Source of the DNA: Ga0077555 sp033764055
GTDB lineage: Bacteria; Pseudomonadota; Alphaproteobacteria; Rhizobiales; Hyphomicrobiaceae
Assembly (NCBI GenBank): GCA_033764055.1
Contig: JANRJI010000120.1
Coordinates: 36,696-100,695, forward strand
Direction of reading: 5' to 3'
DNA: 64,000 nucleotides
Below are positions 54,545 to 63,795 of this stretch, in pieces; within the stretch, counting starts at the first letter, position 1; each line of letters opens with the position of its first letter. The position numbers and the translations under genes are program-made. The notes below the pieces were generated by a model that saw only the letters and a list, made by a program, of their open reading frames with translations, was not told the origin of the DNA and made no database searches.

Positions 54545-56176
54545 TCATGCGAAGAGCCCGTGCATGAACCAGCGCGGTCCCTCGCCGTCGTCCTCGTCGC
54601 AGTCTTCCTCCGCCCGCCCGTAGAGGCCCTCCCTGAAAACCCAGTACCGGGCGCCTGTTGCGTCCTCGAGCCGGTAGTAGTCGCGCGTGGCTGACCTGCG
54701 ACAGCTCGGCATGCCGACGTGACGCCACCATTCGGGAGCGATGCGCTCGGGCCCCTCGCTCTTGACGATGCGCCGGGGGACACGCCGCCAGACGAACTGC
54801 AACGGTGCACCTTCCGGAAGCTCGGCGATCACACCGATCGGCTCCGGAGGGGCAAGCAGCAGGAGCGGGCGCGGGGAGGAGCCGCAACCTCCCTCAATCG
54901 CACCTGGGCTTGTCCGAGATCGCGGATCGGCGCTGATGGTCGGGACCCAGCTTTCGGCGCCCTCGGGGATGTGGCTGGCGTGAGGCGAAAGACGAAGGAC
55001 GCGCTCGGGTCCGAGACGATTGACAAGTCGGTCGATCAGGGCGGCCGCGCCGTCGGTCGCGTCATGACGTGCGCCTAGTCCTGTCTGAACCGCTCCGAGC
55101 GGCTCGAGGCCGGCGGCGTCGAGCGTTGCGACGTCGATGCCGAAACCGGCGTCAATGCCGCCGAGCCGCTCACCCATGAGGCGGCGGATGTGGGTCGGGT
55201 CGCGACCGACCGAGCTGGTGCCGACGCCGACGGTGGCGACGGTCCCGTCGGCTCGGTACAGCGTCAGTCGGAAATGCCGCGCGCCGAGGGCTTGGGCCGC
55301 AAGAGTGTCCGTGAGCAGAAGGGCGAGATGGTCGAGAGCGGCCATGATCCCCTCGCTGGTGATCAATGGCTCGGGAAAGGCAAGCCGGCTTTGAGACTCA
55401 GGCGGTGGCAGCAGCGGCCTCTGCGGATCGGCGACGAGCCCGAGCGCCTGGTCGAGACGAAGCAGCACGCTCGCGGCAATGGTGTCGGCGACGCCACGGC
55501 GCTTGCTGCTCGTCTCCCGAAAACGGGCGGCGAGGGATGCGCGCGGCAGGCCGTAGAGCTGGCCAACCCGCTTGAGGCCGAGGCGAATGAGAAGACGCAA
55601 AGCATCCGGCGCGAGACGAAGTGCGGCAACGGGAAGGCCGGCGAGCGCGGCCTTTGTCGTGCCGGCCGCGGCAATGGCAACGCTGCCGGCCGGCGCATCC
55701 GAGGTCGCGAGGCGTGCCAGCGCATGTGCGGCGCCGAACGTGTCGGCGAGCCCGATTCGGGGAGACAGGCCGAGACCCCGGAGGCGGCGCTCGAGATCGG
55801 CGCACAGAGCTGCCTCCCCGCCGAACAGGTGCGGCACACCGCTGACGTCGATCCAGGCCCCGTCGATACCATCCACGTTGCGCAAAGGACCATATCGGCC
55901 AAGCCACCCGGCGAGCCCTGAGAGGGCATGAGCATCGCGGGCATGCTCTGCCGGCCTCACGGCGAGAGCCGGCAGAGCAGCCCGGGCGTCTGCGAGCGGC
56001 GACCCGGTCTTCACGCCCGCAACGAGAGCAGCGCGGTTGACCGCACTGATCCGCAGGCCGCGGGCGCCCTTCTCCACCAGAGCCAGTGGATCAGTCGCGG
56101 GCACGCGACCGGGCGACTGGCGTTGCATGCGCTCGATCGGCCAAGCCGGCAGCCATACGGAAACAATACGTGTCAT
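54545..56176 (-). CDS. imuB: Y-family polymerase-like protein ImuB
   Basis: A 543-residue protein, MTRIVSVWLPAWPIERM, with an inactive Y-family catalytic core: DVSGVPHLFGGEAALCADLE keeps the DVSG palm loop, but the Y-polymerase catalytic acidic triad is incomplete, as known for ImuB. The C-terminal region (AIEGGCGSSPRPLLLLAPPE and onward) mediates beta-clamp and DnaE2 contacts in the family. The first 86 bp overlap the imuA 3' end, and dnaE2 follows ten bases after its stop. It is the hub of the alphaproteobacterial SOS mutasome. Confidence 0.9.
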   Translation of the reverse strand: MTRIVSVWLPAWPIERMQRQSPGRVPATDPLALVEKGARGLRISAVNRAALVAGVKTGSPLADARAALPALAVRPAEHARDAHALSGLAGWLGRYGPLRNVDGIDGAWIDVSGVPHLFGGEAALCADLERRLRGLGLSPRIGLADTFGAAHALARLATSDAPAGSVAIAAAGTTKAALAGLPVAALRLAPDALRLLIRLGLKRVGQLYGLPRASLAARFRETSSKRRGVADTIAASVLLRLDQALGLVADPQRPLLPPPESQSRLAFPEPLITSEGIMAALDHLALLLTDTLAAQALGARHFRLTLYRADGTVATVGVGTSSVGRDPTHIRRLMGERLGGIDAGFGIDVATLDAAGLEPLGAVQTGLGARHDATDGAAALIDRLVNRLGPERVLRLSPHASHIPEGAESWVPTISADPRSRTSPGAIEGGCGSSPRPLLLLAPPEPIGVIAELPEGAPLQFVWRRVPRRIVKSEGPERIAPEWWRHVGMPSCRRSATRDYYRLEDATGARYWVFREGLYGRAEEDCDEDDGEGPRWFMHGLFA

Positions 56177-57038
56177 CACACCACTCGAGTTCGACTGCAA
56201 AGCCCTCGCTGGCTGGCGGCCCGCCCCTACAGCGCTCGACGACGAGGCCGAGACGTGGCGGGCCCGGAGCCCGCAGATCGAGATCGTGCCGGCCACTCGG
56301 CAGGCGGCCGAGCCGCAGGCGCAAACCTGCAGCCGGCGCAGGGACGCTCGCCGGATGAGTGAGCAGCAGGGACGATGTTTGCGATGCTGCCGAGGCGAGC
56401 CCCAGCCGCCGGGACGGTGTGAGAGCCACCGACTCGAGCACACCGATAGCCAGCGACAGCGCGCCCGACCTCAAGCCTTCCTCGAGCGCCCAGAGCGTAT
56501 CGGCTTGGCGTGCGGCCTCGACGACGATCATGCTGTCGCCCTCGAGGCCGAGGTCCGCGAGCCCGCGACCATAAAGACCACCGTGCTCGACGGAGAAACC
56601 GGCAGGGAGGCACCAAAGCACCGGTCGCGGCGAGCGTCCCGAGGCACTTTCCCACTGGCGGCGGCGGATGGCGAGACAGGTCGCGAAAGCAAGAACAGCC
56701 GCCCAGTCTCCGTGCGCTGACGGCTTGATCTCGGTGAGTGATGGCTGATCGAGCGCTCCGCCCGGCAGCCGCGCGTCGACAGCAGGCTCGCCCAGGGTCC
56801 ACGCCTGGGGAGGCGAGTGGGGAAAGGTTGGCGCGGAGGAGGCCGGTCGAGGACAAGGGCTCGTCCTCGGGGGCAGTCCGACCTCCTCCGCGCCGCGGGG
56901 AACTGTTTGTGAACCAAGCACGCGGTGAGTGGGCTCGCGGCCAGACTTCAGGCCTGCCGCCGGGTTGCGCTCGATGGCGCGGATCCGAGCACGCAGCCCC
57001 TCGACGAGGGTGCGTCTGGCGGCAGGATGCAGAGCCAA
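56091..57038 (-). CDS. imuA: ImuA (SulA/RecA-like) mutasome protein
   Basis: About 315 residues if started at TTG 57038 (LALHPAARRTLVEGLRARIR). The start is uncertain, because the frame is open a long way upstream and no ribosome site stands out. The conserved part includes WCLPAGFSVEHGGLYGRGLA and SMIVVEAARQADTLWALEEG, typical of ImuA. Its role in translesion synthesis with ImuB and DnaE2 is established in Caulobacter and Mycobacterium. The 3' end overlaps imuB by 86 bp. A LexA box lies 255 bp upstream of the assumed start. Confidence 0.82.
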   Translation of the reverse strand: MALHPAARRTLVEGLRARIRAIERNPAAGLKSGREPTHRVLGSQTVPRGAEEVGLPPRTSPCPRPASSAPTFPHSPPQAWTLGEPAVDARLPGGALDQPSLTEIKPSAHGDWAAVLAFATCLAIRRRQWESASGRSPRPVLWCLPAGFSVEHGGLYGRGLADLGLEGDSMIVVEAARQADTLWALEEGLRSGALSLAIGVLESVALTPSRRLGLASAASQTSSLLLTHPASVPAPAAGLRLRLGRLPSGRHDLDLRAPGPPRLGLVVERCRGGPPASEGFAVELEWCDDTYCFRMAAGLADRAHATPVARSRARD

Positions 57039-57773
57039 GGGGGACGGAGCAGGCGCAGGGGTTGAAGAGCCGCCTGCTCCGTCCTGTGGACTCGCTACGC
57101 AACCAGACGAGCGCGATACGCTACAAGTACGCCACCGGGAGCCCGTATCGAGCGAATGCGAGACACCATCGACAGGTGTGCCACTCCGGTCGGAAGGCCG
57201 CGCTGCAGATAGGCAGGACAGGGGGATGTCGCGGACCATCTTATGCACGACGCTCTTCCAGGCTCGATTGTGTCGGCAACAGCGTGCCGTTTGTTCATTT
57301 TTTGTTCTAGATAAGCCTCGCGGCCTCGTCAAGCACAAAAAGAGAACATTATCGACGGCTCCGACACGACGACCGGTCGTCGGCAGGCTCTGACAGAGCA
57401 AAATCGGCACCGCTGCGATTCGCTCGTGGCAGCTTTCACACACTGCCGCGGGAATCGCCCTTTGGTGCACAAAATTAGGCAATACCAAGGCGAAAGCCCG
57501 TTGCGCGATGCCCCTCGGATCAACAGTATGCAACCCGAGCTGGTTCGGGGCGCCGACAGGCACAAGCGGGCCGCAAGCAGGGGACGACACACGCGTAAAC
57601 CGACTGTTCAGGAAGCTGTGAAAGGCTTCCCTCGAGCAACAAAGCGCATCAACGGTGGGCTTCGGCATCCAGCCGGCCCTGTCCGTGGCGCACCGTCGAC
57701 AGCCGGCGGACCCTGGCCCACCGAATACGGGCACTTGCCGGGCCCAAGCCACGACTTCTTGGAGACGACCACG
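57039..57773. other. Divergent control region between imuA and the L,D-transpeptidase gene
   Basis: A 735-bp stretch with a LexA box (57293-57307) for the imu operon. The rest has no recognised gene, though frames on both strands stay open. It should also contain the promoter of the transpeptidase gene on the plus strand. The imuA 5' end may lie inside this region, up to about 57240. Confidence 0.55.
57293..57307 (-). promoter_or_regulatory. LexA (SOS) box
   Basis: GTTC-ATTTTTT-GTTC is the direct-repeat SOS box GTTC-N7-GTTC known for alphaproteobacterial LexA (GAAC-N7-GAAC on the imu strand). Its position upstream of imuA-imuB-dnaE2, and the known LexA control of this operon in the class, support it as the operator. 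Confidence 0.85.
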
Positions 57774-58502
57774 ATGAAGAGCCTTACCGTCCGCGCGTTG
57801 ATCGCAGGAGCAACCACGGTCGCGGCCCTCGCCGTCGCCACCCCGGCCGCATTGGCTCAGGACGGTGGCTGGCTTTGGGGCGGCGGCTCCAACACGCCCG
57901 GCGGTGCCGGGCGCGAGACGGTCCGCTTCAGCACCAACTACGCCCCCGGCCAAGTCGTCGTGAGCTTCGGCGACCGCCGCGCCTACTTCATTACGCGACC
58001 GGGCGAGGCCCTGAGCTATCCGATCGCCATTCCGCGCGAGCAGAGCCGCTGGTCGGGCGTCACCACCGTGACCCAGAAGCGTGAGAATCCGTCCTGGACA
58101 CCCACGCCGACGATGATCGCCGAGAACCCGCGGCTGCCGCGCTGGGTGCCGGGCGGCCATCCGATGAACCCGCTCGGCGTCCGCGCCCTCTACCTCGGCT
58201 CGTCGACCTATCGAATCCACGGCACGGATGCCCCGTGGACCATCGGCACGGCCGCGTCCAAGGGGTGCATCCGCATGTACAATCAGGATGTCCTCGACCT
58301 CTACCCGCGGGTGAAGATCGGCGCCAAGGTGGTCGTCACTTGGGACACGTTCCGCAACAAGGCGCTGCCGGTGTCAGCCGGCACCAGCGAGGACGGCCGG
58401 CCTGAGCGCAAGACCTACAACAATGCAAAGCGCCGCGTTCCGAAAACGGCCGACGCGACGAGCAGCCGGGCTCGGGTGCGGAGCGCCGCCGCTGTCCAGT
58501 AG
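57774..58502 (+). CDS. L,D-transpeptidase (YkuD domain)
   Basis: A 242-residue secreted protein with a clear signal peptide (MKSLTVRALIAGATTVAALA, to ALAQ). The YkuD catalytic motif is HGTDAPWTIGTAASKGCIRM, with His149 and nucleophile Cys165. It forms 3-3 cross-links or attaches proteins to peptidoglycan in the periplasm. The last about 35 residues are basic and low-complexity. GGAG lies nine bases before ATG 57774. Confidence 0.93.
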   Translation: MKSLTVRALIAGATTVAALAVATPAALAQDGGWLWGGGSNTPGGAGRETVRFSTNYAPGQVVVSFGDRRAYFITRPGEALSYPIAIPREQSRWSGVTTVTQKRENPSWTPTPTMIAENPRLPRWVPGGHPMNPLGVRALYLGSSTYRIHGTDAPWTIGTAASKGCIRMYNQDVLDLYPRVKIGAKVVVTWDTFRNKALPVSAGTSEDGRPERKTYNNAKRRVPKTADATSSRARVRSAAAVQ

Positions 58503-58688
58503 CCGGCCAACGGCATCGTTGGAACGTTGTCGACGGGTGGCCGCGAGGCCGCCCGTTTTCATTTCGAATGGAGGGCCTCGGTCGCGTGCCGATCGTCGGC
58601 GCCGCGATCGCCCCTGGTGCACTGCGCCATCGCCGTCCTATGCTGCCGCACTCGCAAGACCAACCGCGAGCGACGGAGGATGAACCCG

Positions 58689-59324
58689 ATGATTCACGAG
58701 CTCAGAATCTACACCGCCCGCCCCGGTGGCGCGCCCGATATGGCGAAGAACTCCGGCACCGTCGCCCGCGCCATCCGCGGCGACGACTACGGTAAGCTGG
58801 AGGGCTACTGGATCGCCGAGATCGGCCAGCTGAACCAAGTGCTCCATCTGTGGAGCTACTCCGATCTGAACGAGCGCGCGCGGCTCCGCGCAGAGCTGTC
58901 CAAGAACGCGCGCTGGACCCAGGAGTATCTCCCGCTCGTGCGGCCCGCACTCGTGCGCCAGGACATCCGGCTGATGAACCCCATCATCGCTCCGCGCAAA
59001 CCCGGGACCGAGGGAAACATCTACGAGATGCGCGTCTACCGCACGAAGCCCGGCGCGGCCCGTGAGTGGTGCAACCACATCATGGAGGCGATGCCGATCC
59101 GCGAGAAATACTCCAAGCCCGTCGGCCTGTGGATCACGGAGGCTGGTCAGCCGAACGAGGTGGTCCACATCTGGTCATATCCGGACCTGAACGCCCGCGC
59201 CGCTGCCCGCGCTGCCGCGACTGCCGACCCGGGGTGGCAGGCCTTTCTCAAGAAGAGCGGCCCGCTGCTCGAGGAGATGAGCTCGACGATCATGCTGCCG
59301 TCCGCCCACTCTCCCATGAAGTGA
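58689..59324 (+). CDS. NIPSNAP family protein with two tandem domains
   Basis: A 211-residue protein made of two NIPSNAP modules: HELRIYTARPGGAPDMAKN...LHLWSYSDLNERARLRAEL and then YEMRVYRTKPGAAREWCNH...VHIWSYPDLNARAAARAAA. Each has the E-x-R-x-Y start and the HxWSYxDLNxRA strand. ATG 58689 is chosen because GGAGG lies nine bases upstream; ATG 58680 would be too close to it. Bacterial NIPSNAP proteins are small dimeric beta-barrel folds of unknown function; the eukaryotic ones are mitochondrial. Confidence 0.92.
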   Translation: MIHELRIYTARPGGAPDMAKNSGTVARAIRGDDYGKLEGYWIAEIGQLNQVLHLWSYSDLNERARLRAELSKNARWTQEYLPLVRPALVRQDIRLMNPIIAPRKPGTEGNIYEMRVYRTKPGAAREWCNHIMEAMPIREKYSKPVGLWITEAGQPNEVVHIWSYPDLNARAAARAAATADPGWQAFLKKSGPLLEEMSSTIMLPSAHSPMK

Positions 59325-59385
59325 GCTGGACGCAGCTGCAGCCCTGGCACAAGGCCCGGGCTGCGAACGCCCGCGCCGAGGGCGC

Positions 59386-60282
59386 TCAGCTTACGACGAA
59401 GCTCGTCGTGCGCTGCCGCACGAGCCCTTCCTGTGCGGTCGACGCCACCAAGCGGCCATCCCGCGAGAAGACGCTGCCGCGACATAGCCCGCGCGCACCG
59501 TAGGCACTGGGGCTGTCCTGCACGTAAAGCATCCACTCGTCGGCTCGAAACGGCCGATGAAACCACATGGCGTGGTCGAGGCTGGCGAGCTGGATGTCGC
59601 TCTCGAACGACATGCGACCATGGGCGATCAGCGCCGTGTCGAGCAGCGTGAAATCCGACGCGTAGGCCAACACGCACTGGTGCAGTGCAGGCGTATCGGG
59701 CAGCCTCCCGGTCGCACGCATCCAAACGCTCTGCAGCGGCGCCCGAGGCTTGCGCTCGAAATAGCGCGACGCGTCGACGATGCGCAGCTCGATGGGCCGC
59801 TCGCGCTCCCAGTAGCTTCGCATGTTGTCCGGCAGATGAGGCAGCAGGCGTGCGAGCAGATCCTTTTCCGTGGGCAGGGCTTCCGGGGGCGGCACGTCCG
59901 GCATGGGCGAGCCATGGTCCAGGCTCTCCTCCGACTTCTGGAACGACACGCTCATGGCGAAGATGGCGCGACCATGCTGGATCGCCTTGACGCGCCGTGT
60001 CGTGAAGCTGCCGCCGTCGCGGATCCGCTCGACGTCGTAGACGATGGGCGCCAGTGGGTCGCCAGCCAGCAGGAAATAAGCGTGCGCCGAATGCGCAAGG
60101 CGGTCATCAGGCACCGTCCGGACGGCCGCGACGAGGGCCTGCCCCAGAACCTGCCCGCCGTAAACGCGTTGCCAGCCGGCGCTGGGGCCGCGGCCGCGGT
60201 AGAGATTCTCCTCGAGCCGCTCCAGGTCGAGCAGCTGGATCAGGGCGTCGAGGGCCTTTCCCGTGTCGTCGATTCCGGCCAT
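59386..60282 (-). CDS. tesB: Acyl-CoA thioesterase II
   Basis: A 298-residue double hot-dog protein. GWQRVYGGQVLGQALVAAVR is the first helix with the conserved VFGGQ-like motif, and LASLDHAMWFHRPFRADEWM contains the Asp-His region of TesB. DRLAHSAHAYFLLAGDPLAP and SFTTRRVKAIQHGRAIFAMS are other signature strands. It hydrolyses medium to long acyl-CoA in the cytosol. It is convergent with the NIPSNAP gene and divergent from the UbiH-type gene. Confidence 0.95.
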   Translation of the reverse strand: MAGIDDTGKALDALIQLLDLERLEENLYRGRGPSAGWQRVYGGQVLGQALVAAVRTVPDDRLAHSAHAYFLLAGDPLAPIVYDVERIRDGGSFTTRRVKAIQHGRAIFAMSVSFQKSEESLDHGSPMPDVPPPEALPTEKDLLARLLPHLPDNMRSYWERERPIELRIVDASRYFERKPRAPLQSVWMRATGRLPDTPALHQCVLAYASDFTLLDTALIAHGRMSFESDIQLASLDHAMWFHRPFRADEWMLYVQDSPSAYGARGLCRGSVFSRDGRLVASTAQEGLVRQRTTSFVVS

Positions 60283-60508
60283 CGCTCCGATCTCCGTCCT
60301 GCGTTGACGTCGGCCCAGTCAGGACAGGCACTCTGCCGCGCCAGACCCGCACTGCGGGACAGCGGCGGCCGGTTCCACCGGGCGCCCCATTGGCCTATCC
60401 TGATGCGGCGTCTTTGGTGCATTGCACAAGAGGCTGAGCGGCTGGCTGGTGTCAAGCGGCTGCGGATGCAGCAATTGCTCGAGCTGCCGCCATCACAGAG
60501 CGCGAGGT

Positions 60509-61756
60509 ATGGACGTGGCCACGACCGCGGATAGCGTTTACGATGTTGTCGTCGTCGGCGGCAGCTACGCTGGCCTGGCGGTCGCGCTCGGCCTTGCGCG
60601 CACCCTCGGCGGGAGCCTCGAGCTGGCTGTCGTCGAACGTCGGCCGATGGCGCCTGCCAGCGCCGCCGGCGAGCCGCGCGCGTTCGCGGTCTCGGCGGGG
60701 TCGCGCAAGCTTCTCGACGCACTCGGCGTCTGGGCGGAGCTCGACGGCCTCGCACAGCCGGTCGCCCGCATCGAGATCACCGATTCCGCTCTCGAGGACA
60801 GCGTCAGGCCGGTCCTGCTGACCTACGACAACGTGGTCGCCGGCGAGGCTCAGACGCACATCGTCGAGGCAACGCATCTGCAGCGGGCTCTGGTCGCGGC
60901 AGTCCTGGCCGAGCCGTCGATCACGATCGTCGCTCCCGCCACGCTCGACGGCCTCGACCAGACGCCGGGCTCGGCCCGGCTGCATCTGACCGATGGGAGA
61001 ATCATCGCGGGGCGCCTGGCCATCGCCGCCGACGGCGCCCGGTCGCGCCTGCGTGAGGCGGCGGGCAACGCAACCAGCAACTGGCGCTACGGCCAGACCG
61101 GGATCGTCACGACCGTCGAGCTGGAGGAGGATCATGGCAGCACGGCCGTCCAGCACTTCCTCCCCGCCGGGCCTTTCGCACTCCTGCCGCTGCCGGGACG
61201 CCGGGCTTGCATCACGTGGTCGGAGGAGGAGGCACGCGCGGCGGAGATACTGGCGCTCGGAGACGATGCGTTCCTGGCCGAGGCACAGCAGCGCGCCGGC
61301 TGGCGGCTCGGCGCGCTGAGTCTCGCCGGTCCACGTGCCGGATGGCCGCTCGAGGCCCGGGTGACGCACAGCATGACGGGCCGACGACTGGCCCTTGTCG
61401 GCGATGCGGCACGCAGCGTGCATCCGGTTGCCGGACAGGGCGTCAACCTCGGATTTCGTGACGTGGCCGCCCTGGTCGAGGTCCTGGCCGATGGGCTGCG
61501 GCTGGGTCTCGAGCCTGGCGACGCCACGGTGCTCGAACGCTATCAGCGCTGGCGACGGTTCGATGGCACGCAATCCGCCCTGGCATTCACCACCCTGAAT
61601 GCGCTGTTCTCGCGCGACTGGACGCTGTTGCGTGGCATCCGGGGCGCCGGGCTCGGTATCGTCGATCGGCTGCCGGGTCTGAAGCAGCTGCTGGTGGCCG
61701 AGGCGGCAGGATCGACCGGCGAAGTCCCCCGGCTGCTCGAAGGCGCGTTGCCCTGA
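60509..61756 (+). CDS. UbiH/UbiF/VisC/Coq6 family FAD monooxygenase
   Basis: A 415-residue flavoprotein hydroxylase. The N-terminal dinucleotide-binding motif is VVVVGGSYAGLAVALGLART, and the second FAD motif is GDAARSVHPVAGQGVNLG followed by FRD. PRAFAVSAGSRKLLDALGVW matches the UbiH/Coq6 substrate-domain helix. It probably hydroxylates the ubiquinone ring (C5, C6 or C1), but which position cannot be told from the sequence. ATG 60509 with GAGG just upstream starts MDVATTADSVYDVVVV. Confidence 0.92.
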   Translation: MDVATTADSVYDVVVVGGSYAGLAVALGLARTLGGSLELAVVERRPMAPASAAGEPRAFAVSAGSRKLLDALGVWAELDGLAQPVARIEITDSALEDSVRPVLLTYDNVVAGEAQTHIVEATHLQRALVAAVLAEPSITIVAPATLDGLDQTPGSARLHLTDGRIIAGRLAIAADGARSRLREAAGNATSNWRYGQTGIVTTVELEEDHGSTAVQHFLPAGPFALLPLPGRRACITWSEEEARAAEILALGDDAFLAEAQQRAGWRLGALSLAGPRAGWPLEARVTHSMTGRRLALVGDAARSVHPVAGQGVNLGFRDVAALVEVLADGLRLGLEPGDATVLERYQRWRRFDGTQSALAFTTLNALFSRDWTLLRGIRGAGLGIVDRLPGLKQLLVAEAAGSTGEVPRLLEGALP

Positions 61757-61788
61757 GCAGGGGGGCCGGCGCGCCCGCCACCCCTGCT

Positions 61789-62436
61789 CTACCAGGTGCG
61801 GCGCGCTCCGGTGTCGATGTGGAAGAGTCCGCCACCGTAGTGCTTGTAGCCGCCGACACTGCCACGCAGGTACGCCGCCGCACCGCCGACGTTGCCATGC
61901 ACGCGGAAGTCGGCCGCGTCACCAGTCAGGTGCATGGATCGCGAGGCGCCGCCCACCCGGGCATTGTGCGATTTGCTGCGACATGTGGAGCTCACCGTCA
62001 CCGATCCGAATTGCGCTGCCACCGCCGCAAGCACGCCGCGCAGAGTTCCGTTCAGGCAGCTGGAGCTGGCGACCCAGCGAATGCCACCGCCGCCCGAGAG
62101 ATTGCGGCTCGCTTTACTTTCCGGGATGTAGGTGTTGCCGAGGCTCGCGACCTTGGTCCCAGCAGACCTGCGACGCGGCGTGGCGGCCGCCTCGGACTTT
62201 GGACCTCCCAACCTGCTGGCCCTGCTCCGCCGCATCGGCCGGTCCTCACCGGAGGCGGCACGGGATCGAGGCGGCTCGACGGTAGACCTGGAGGTCCTGA
62301 ATGTCTCGCGGGTCCAGTATTCCGGAACGTCGGCCTTGGCGGCTTCCGCGAACGCAATCGAGACGATTGCAGCAAGCCCGGCACACGCGAGCGCCGGCCG
62401 CGCCTTCCGCAACAAGAAGGTGATGAGCCGAATCAT
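61789..62436 (-). CDS. M15 family peptidase (D-Ala-D-Ala carboxypeptidase-like)
   Basis: A 215-residue protein with an N-terminal helix or signal (RPALACAGLAAIVSIAFAEA). A basic low-complexity linker follows, then a C-terminal M15-type zinc domain: SRSMHLTGDAADFRVHGNVG carries SxHxxGxAxD, and LFHIDTGARRTW carries the second His. Three Cys lie before it. This is the common rhizobial form, presumably a peptidoglycan peptidase in the periplasm. It is convergent with the UbiH-type gene. Confidence 0.88.
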   Translation of the reverse strand: MIRLITFLLRKARPALACAGLAAIVSIAFAEAAKADVPEYWTRETFRTSRSTVEPPRSRAASGEDRPMRRSRASRLGGPKSEAAATPRRRSAGTKVASLGNTYIPESKASRNLSGGGGIRWVASSSCLNGTLRGVLAAVAAQFGSVTVSSTCRSKSHNARVGGASRSMHLTGDAADFRVHGNVGGAAAYLRGSVGGYKHYGGGLFHIDTGARRTW

Positions 62437-62799
62437 GAGCTAAGCTCCCCTGGTCTGCCGCGCGGTTATCCGAAGAAGGGGACTGATGTGGGCCCCGCGC
62501 CGCTACTCCCCGCCAGGGGCGGCAGGTAGACTCGAATGTTTCGAAATGGCACGCGACAATGTAAATATGGTTGACGAAAATGGTTAATCGGAGAGCAACC
62601 ACCGAATAGAGCATGGCAGCTTGATGGCTTCAGCCAATACTTCGAATTTTCACTGCTGAAGGGCAGGACAGTGAATCTAATCTTGGAGTTGAAGTCAAAT
62701 TTAATGACTGACCATGACTGCCAAATATTGCACAAGAAAAACGCGCCCATAGGCGAGGCCCGGGCGCGGGTCAGGAAGCGGCGTCTGAATTCTGCGAGG
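62437..62799. other. Intergenic region, 363 bp
   Basis: It is unusually A/T-rich for the window (around 62540-62740) and lies between two minus-strand genes. It holds the terminator of the hsp20-DUF1150 unit at 62737-62768 and presumably the promoter of the M15 peptidase gene. No gene is seen. Confidence 0.6.
62737..62768 (-). terminator. Rho-independent terminator of the hsp20-DUF1150 operon
   Basis: On the minus strand CGCGCCC pairs with GGGCGCG around a 13-base loop, followed directly by a run of five T. It starts 32 bp after the DUF1150 stop codon, as expected for an intrinsic terminator. Confidence 0.85.
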
Positions 62800-63120
62800 C
62801 TAGTGTACGCTCGCGATCTCCAACTCGCCTTCGATCGCGTGTCCCACGGCCGCCTGCCGGCTGTCCGTCAAGGCAATGGGCGTTCCGTCCGCGGCGTGCA
62901 GGGCGTACAGGTCGATCCCGCGCGGCAGCCCCTTTATGGTCGGGAACATGCGACGCGCCTCGGCGCTCGTGAGCGTCTTGATATAGGCGACCTGTCCATC
63001 GCCCAGCCGCGCCAGATCCACCTGTGCGACCAAAGCGTCCTCTCCGCCCAGAGGCCTCATCTCCAAGCTGCTCCGCGCCGAGGGCCGCTTCGACGACGGG
63101 CGCTTTCTGTTCTTCTGCAT
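62800..63120 (-). CDS. DUF1150 family protein
   Basis: A 106-residue protein. ATG 63120 follows GGAAGGAG by seven bases. After a basic, Ser-rich start, the C-terminal about 65 residues are the DUF1150 domain: QVAYIKTLTSAEARRMFPTI, then LYALHAADGTPIALTDSRQA and GELEIASVH at the end. The domain is restricted to alphaproteobacteria and usually follows an Hsp20 gene, as here, so a role in the small heat-shock response is likely but not shown. Confidence 0.92.
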   Translation of the reverse strand: MQKNRKRPSSKRPSARSSLEMRPLGGEDALVAQVDLARLGDGQVAYIKTLTSAEARRMFPTIKGLPRGIDLYALHAADGTPIALTDSRQAAVGHAIEGELEIASVH

Positions 63121-63250
63121 GACGCCACTCCTTCCTGCCTGGCAACCCGAGGCACGAGTTCGAGACGGCTGCGAAGGCCTTGACAGCCTGCGCCATCCAT
63201 CTGAGCACATGATCGTTCGATTCGCATGCGACCGCTATGACAGAAACGGC

Positions 63251-63688
63251 TCACGTCGCGTGATTCTGTCGTCCGATCTCGATGCGACGAATCATTCTGT
63301 CCGGCTCGTGTCGCACGAGATCCACAGTCAGCAGCCCATGCTCGAGGTCGGCAGAGCGAACCTCAATACCTTCGGCGAGGACGAATGTGCGCTGGAATTG
63401 CCGCGCCGCTATGCCGCGGTGCAGGTACTCCCGCTCCTTGTCGTCCTCCTGGCGGCCACGAACCACCAACTGATTGTCCTCGACCAGCACCTCGAGCTGG
63501 TCACGCTTGAAGCCAGCCACGGCCAGCGTGATCCGAAGCATCTCTGGGCCAGCGTCGGTCCGCCCGACGCGCTCGATGTTGTACGGCGGGTAGCCCTCGC
63601 CACCACCTTTGCCGACGCGCTCGATCAGGCGCTCGATCTCCTCAAACCCGAGCAGGAGCGGGCTCGACATCAACGTCATGCGGCTCAT
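63251..63688 (-). CDS. Hsp20/alpha-crystallin small heat-shock protein
   Basis: A 145-residue protein, MSRMTLMSSPLLLGFEEIER, with the class A N-terminal motif. YPPYNIERVG leads into the alpha-crystallin domain (MLRITLAVAGFKRDQLEVLV, LHRGIAARQFQRTFVLAEGI, GLLTVDLVR). The C-terminal I-x-I-type tail is replaced by RRIEIGRQN. ATG 63688 has AAGGA eleven bases upstream; ATG 63679 is an alternative. It is a holdase for unfolding proteins. A sigma-32-like promoter lies about 110 bp upstream and DUF1150 follows 130 bp downstream. Confidence 0.93.
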   Translation of the reverse strand: MSRMTLMSSPLLLGFEEIERLIERVGKGGGEGYPPYNIERVGRTDAGPEMLRITLAVAGFKRDQLEVLVEDNQLVVRGRQEDDKEREYLHRGIAARQFQRTFVLAEGIEVRSADLEHGLLTVDLVRHEPDRMIRRIEIGRQNHAT

Positions 63689-63795
63689 CTGCGGCCAAGT
63701 CCTTATCAAAGCGACTTTGACGGCGCCTTTGACGACCCGGAGCCGATTGCCTGCCGGGTGTCCCGGCCCCTTGCGGGCACCGGAGCGTACCTCGC

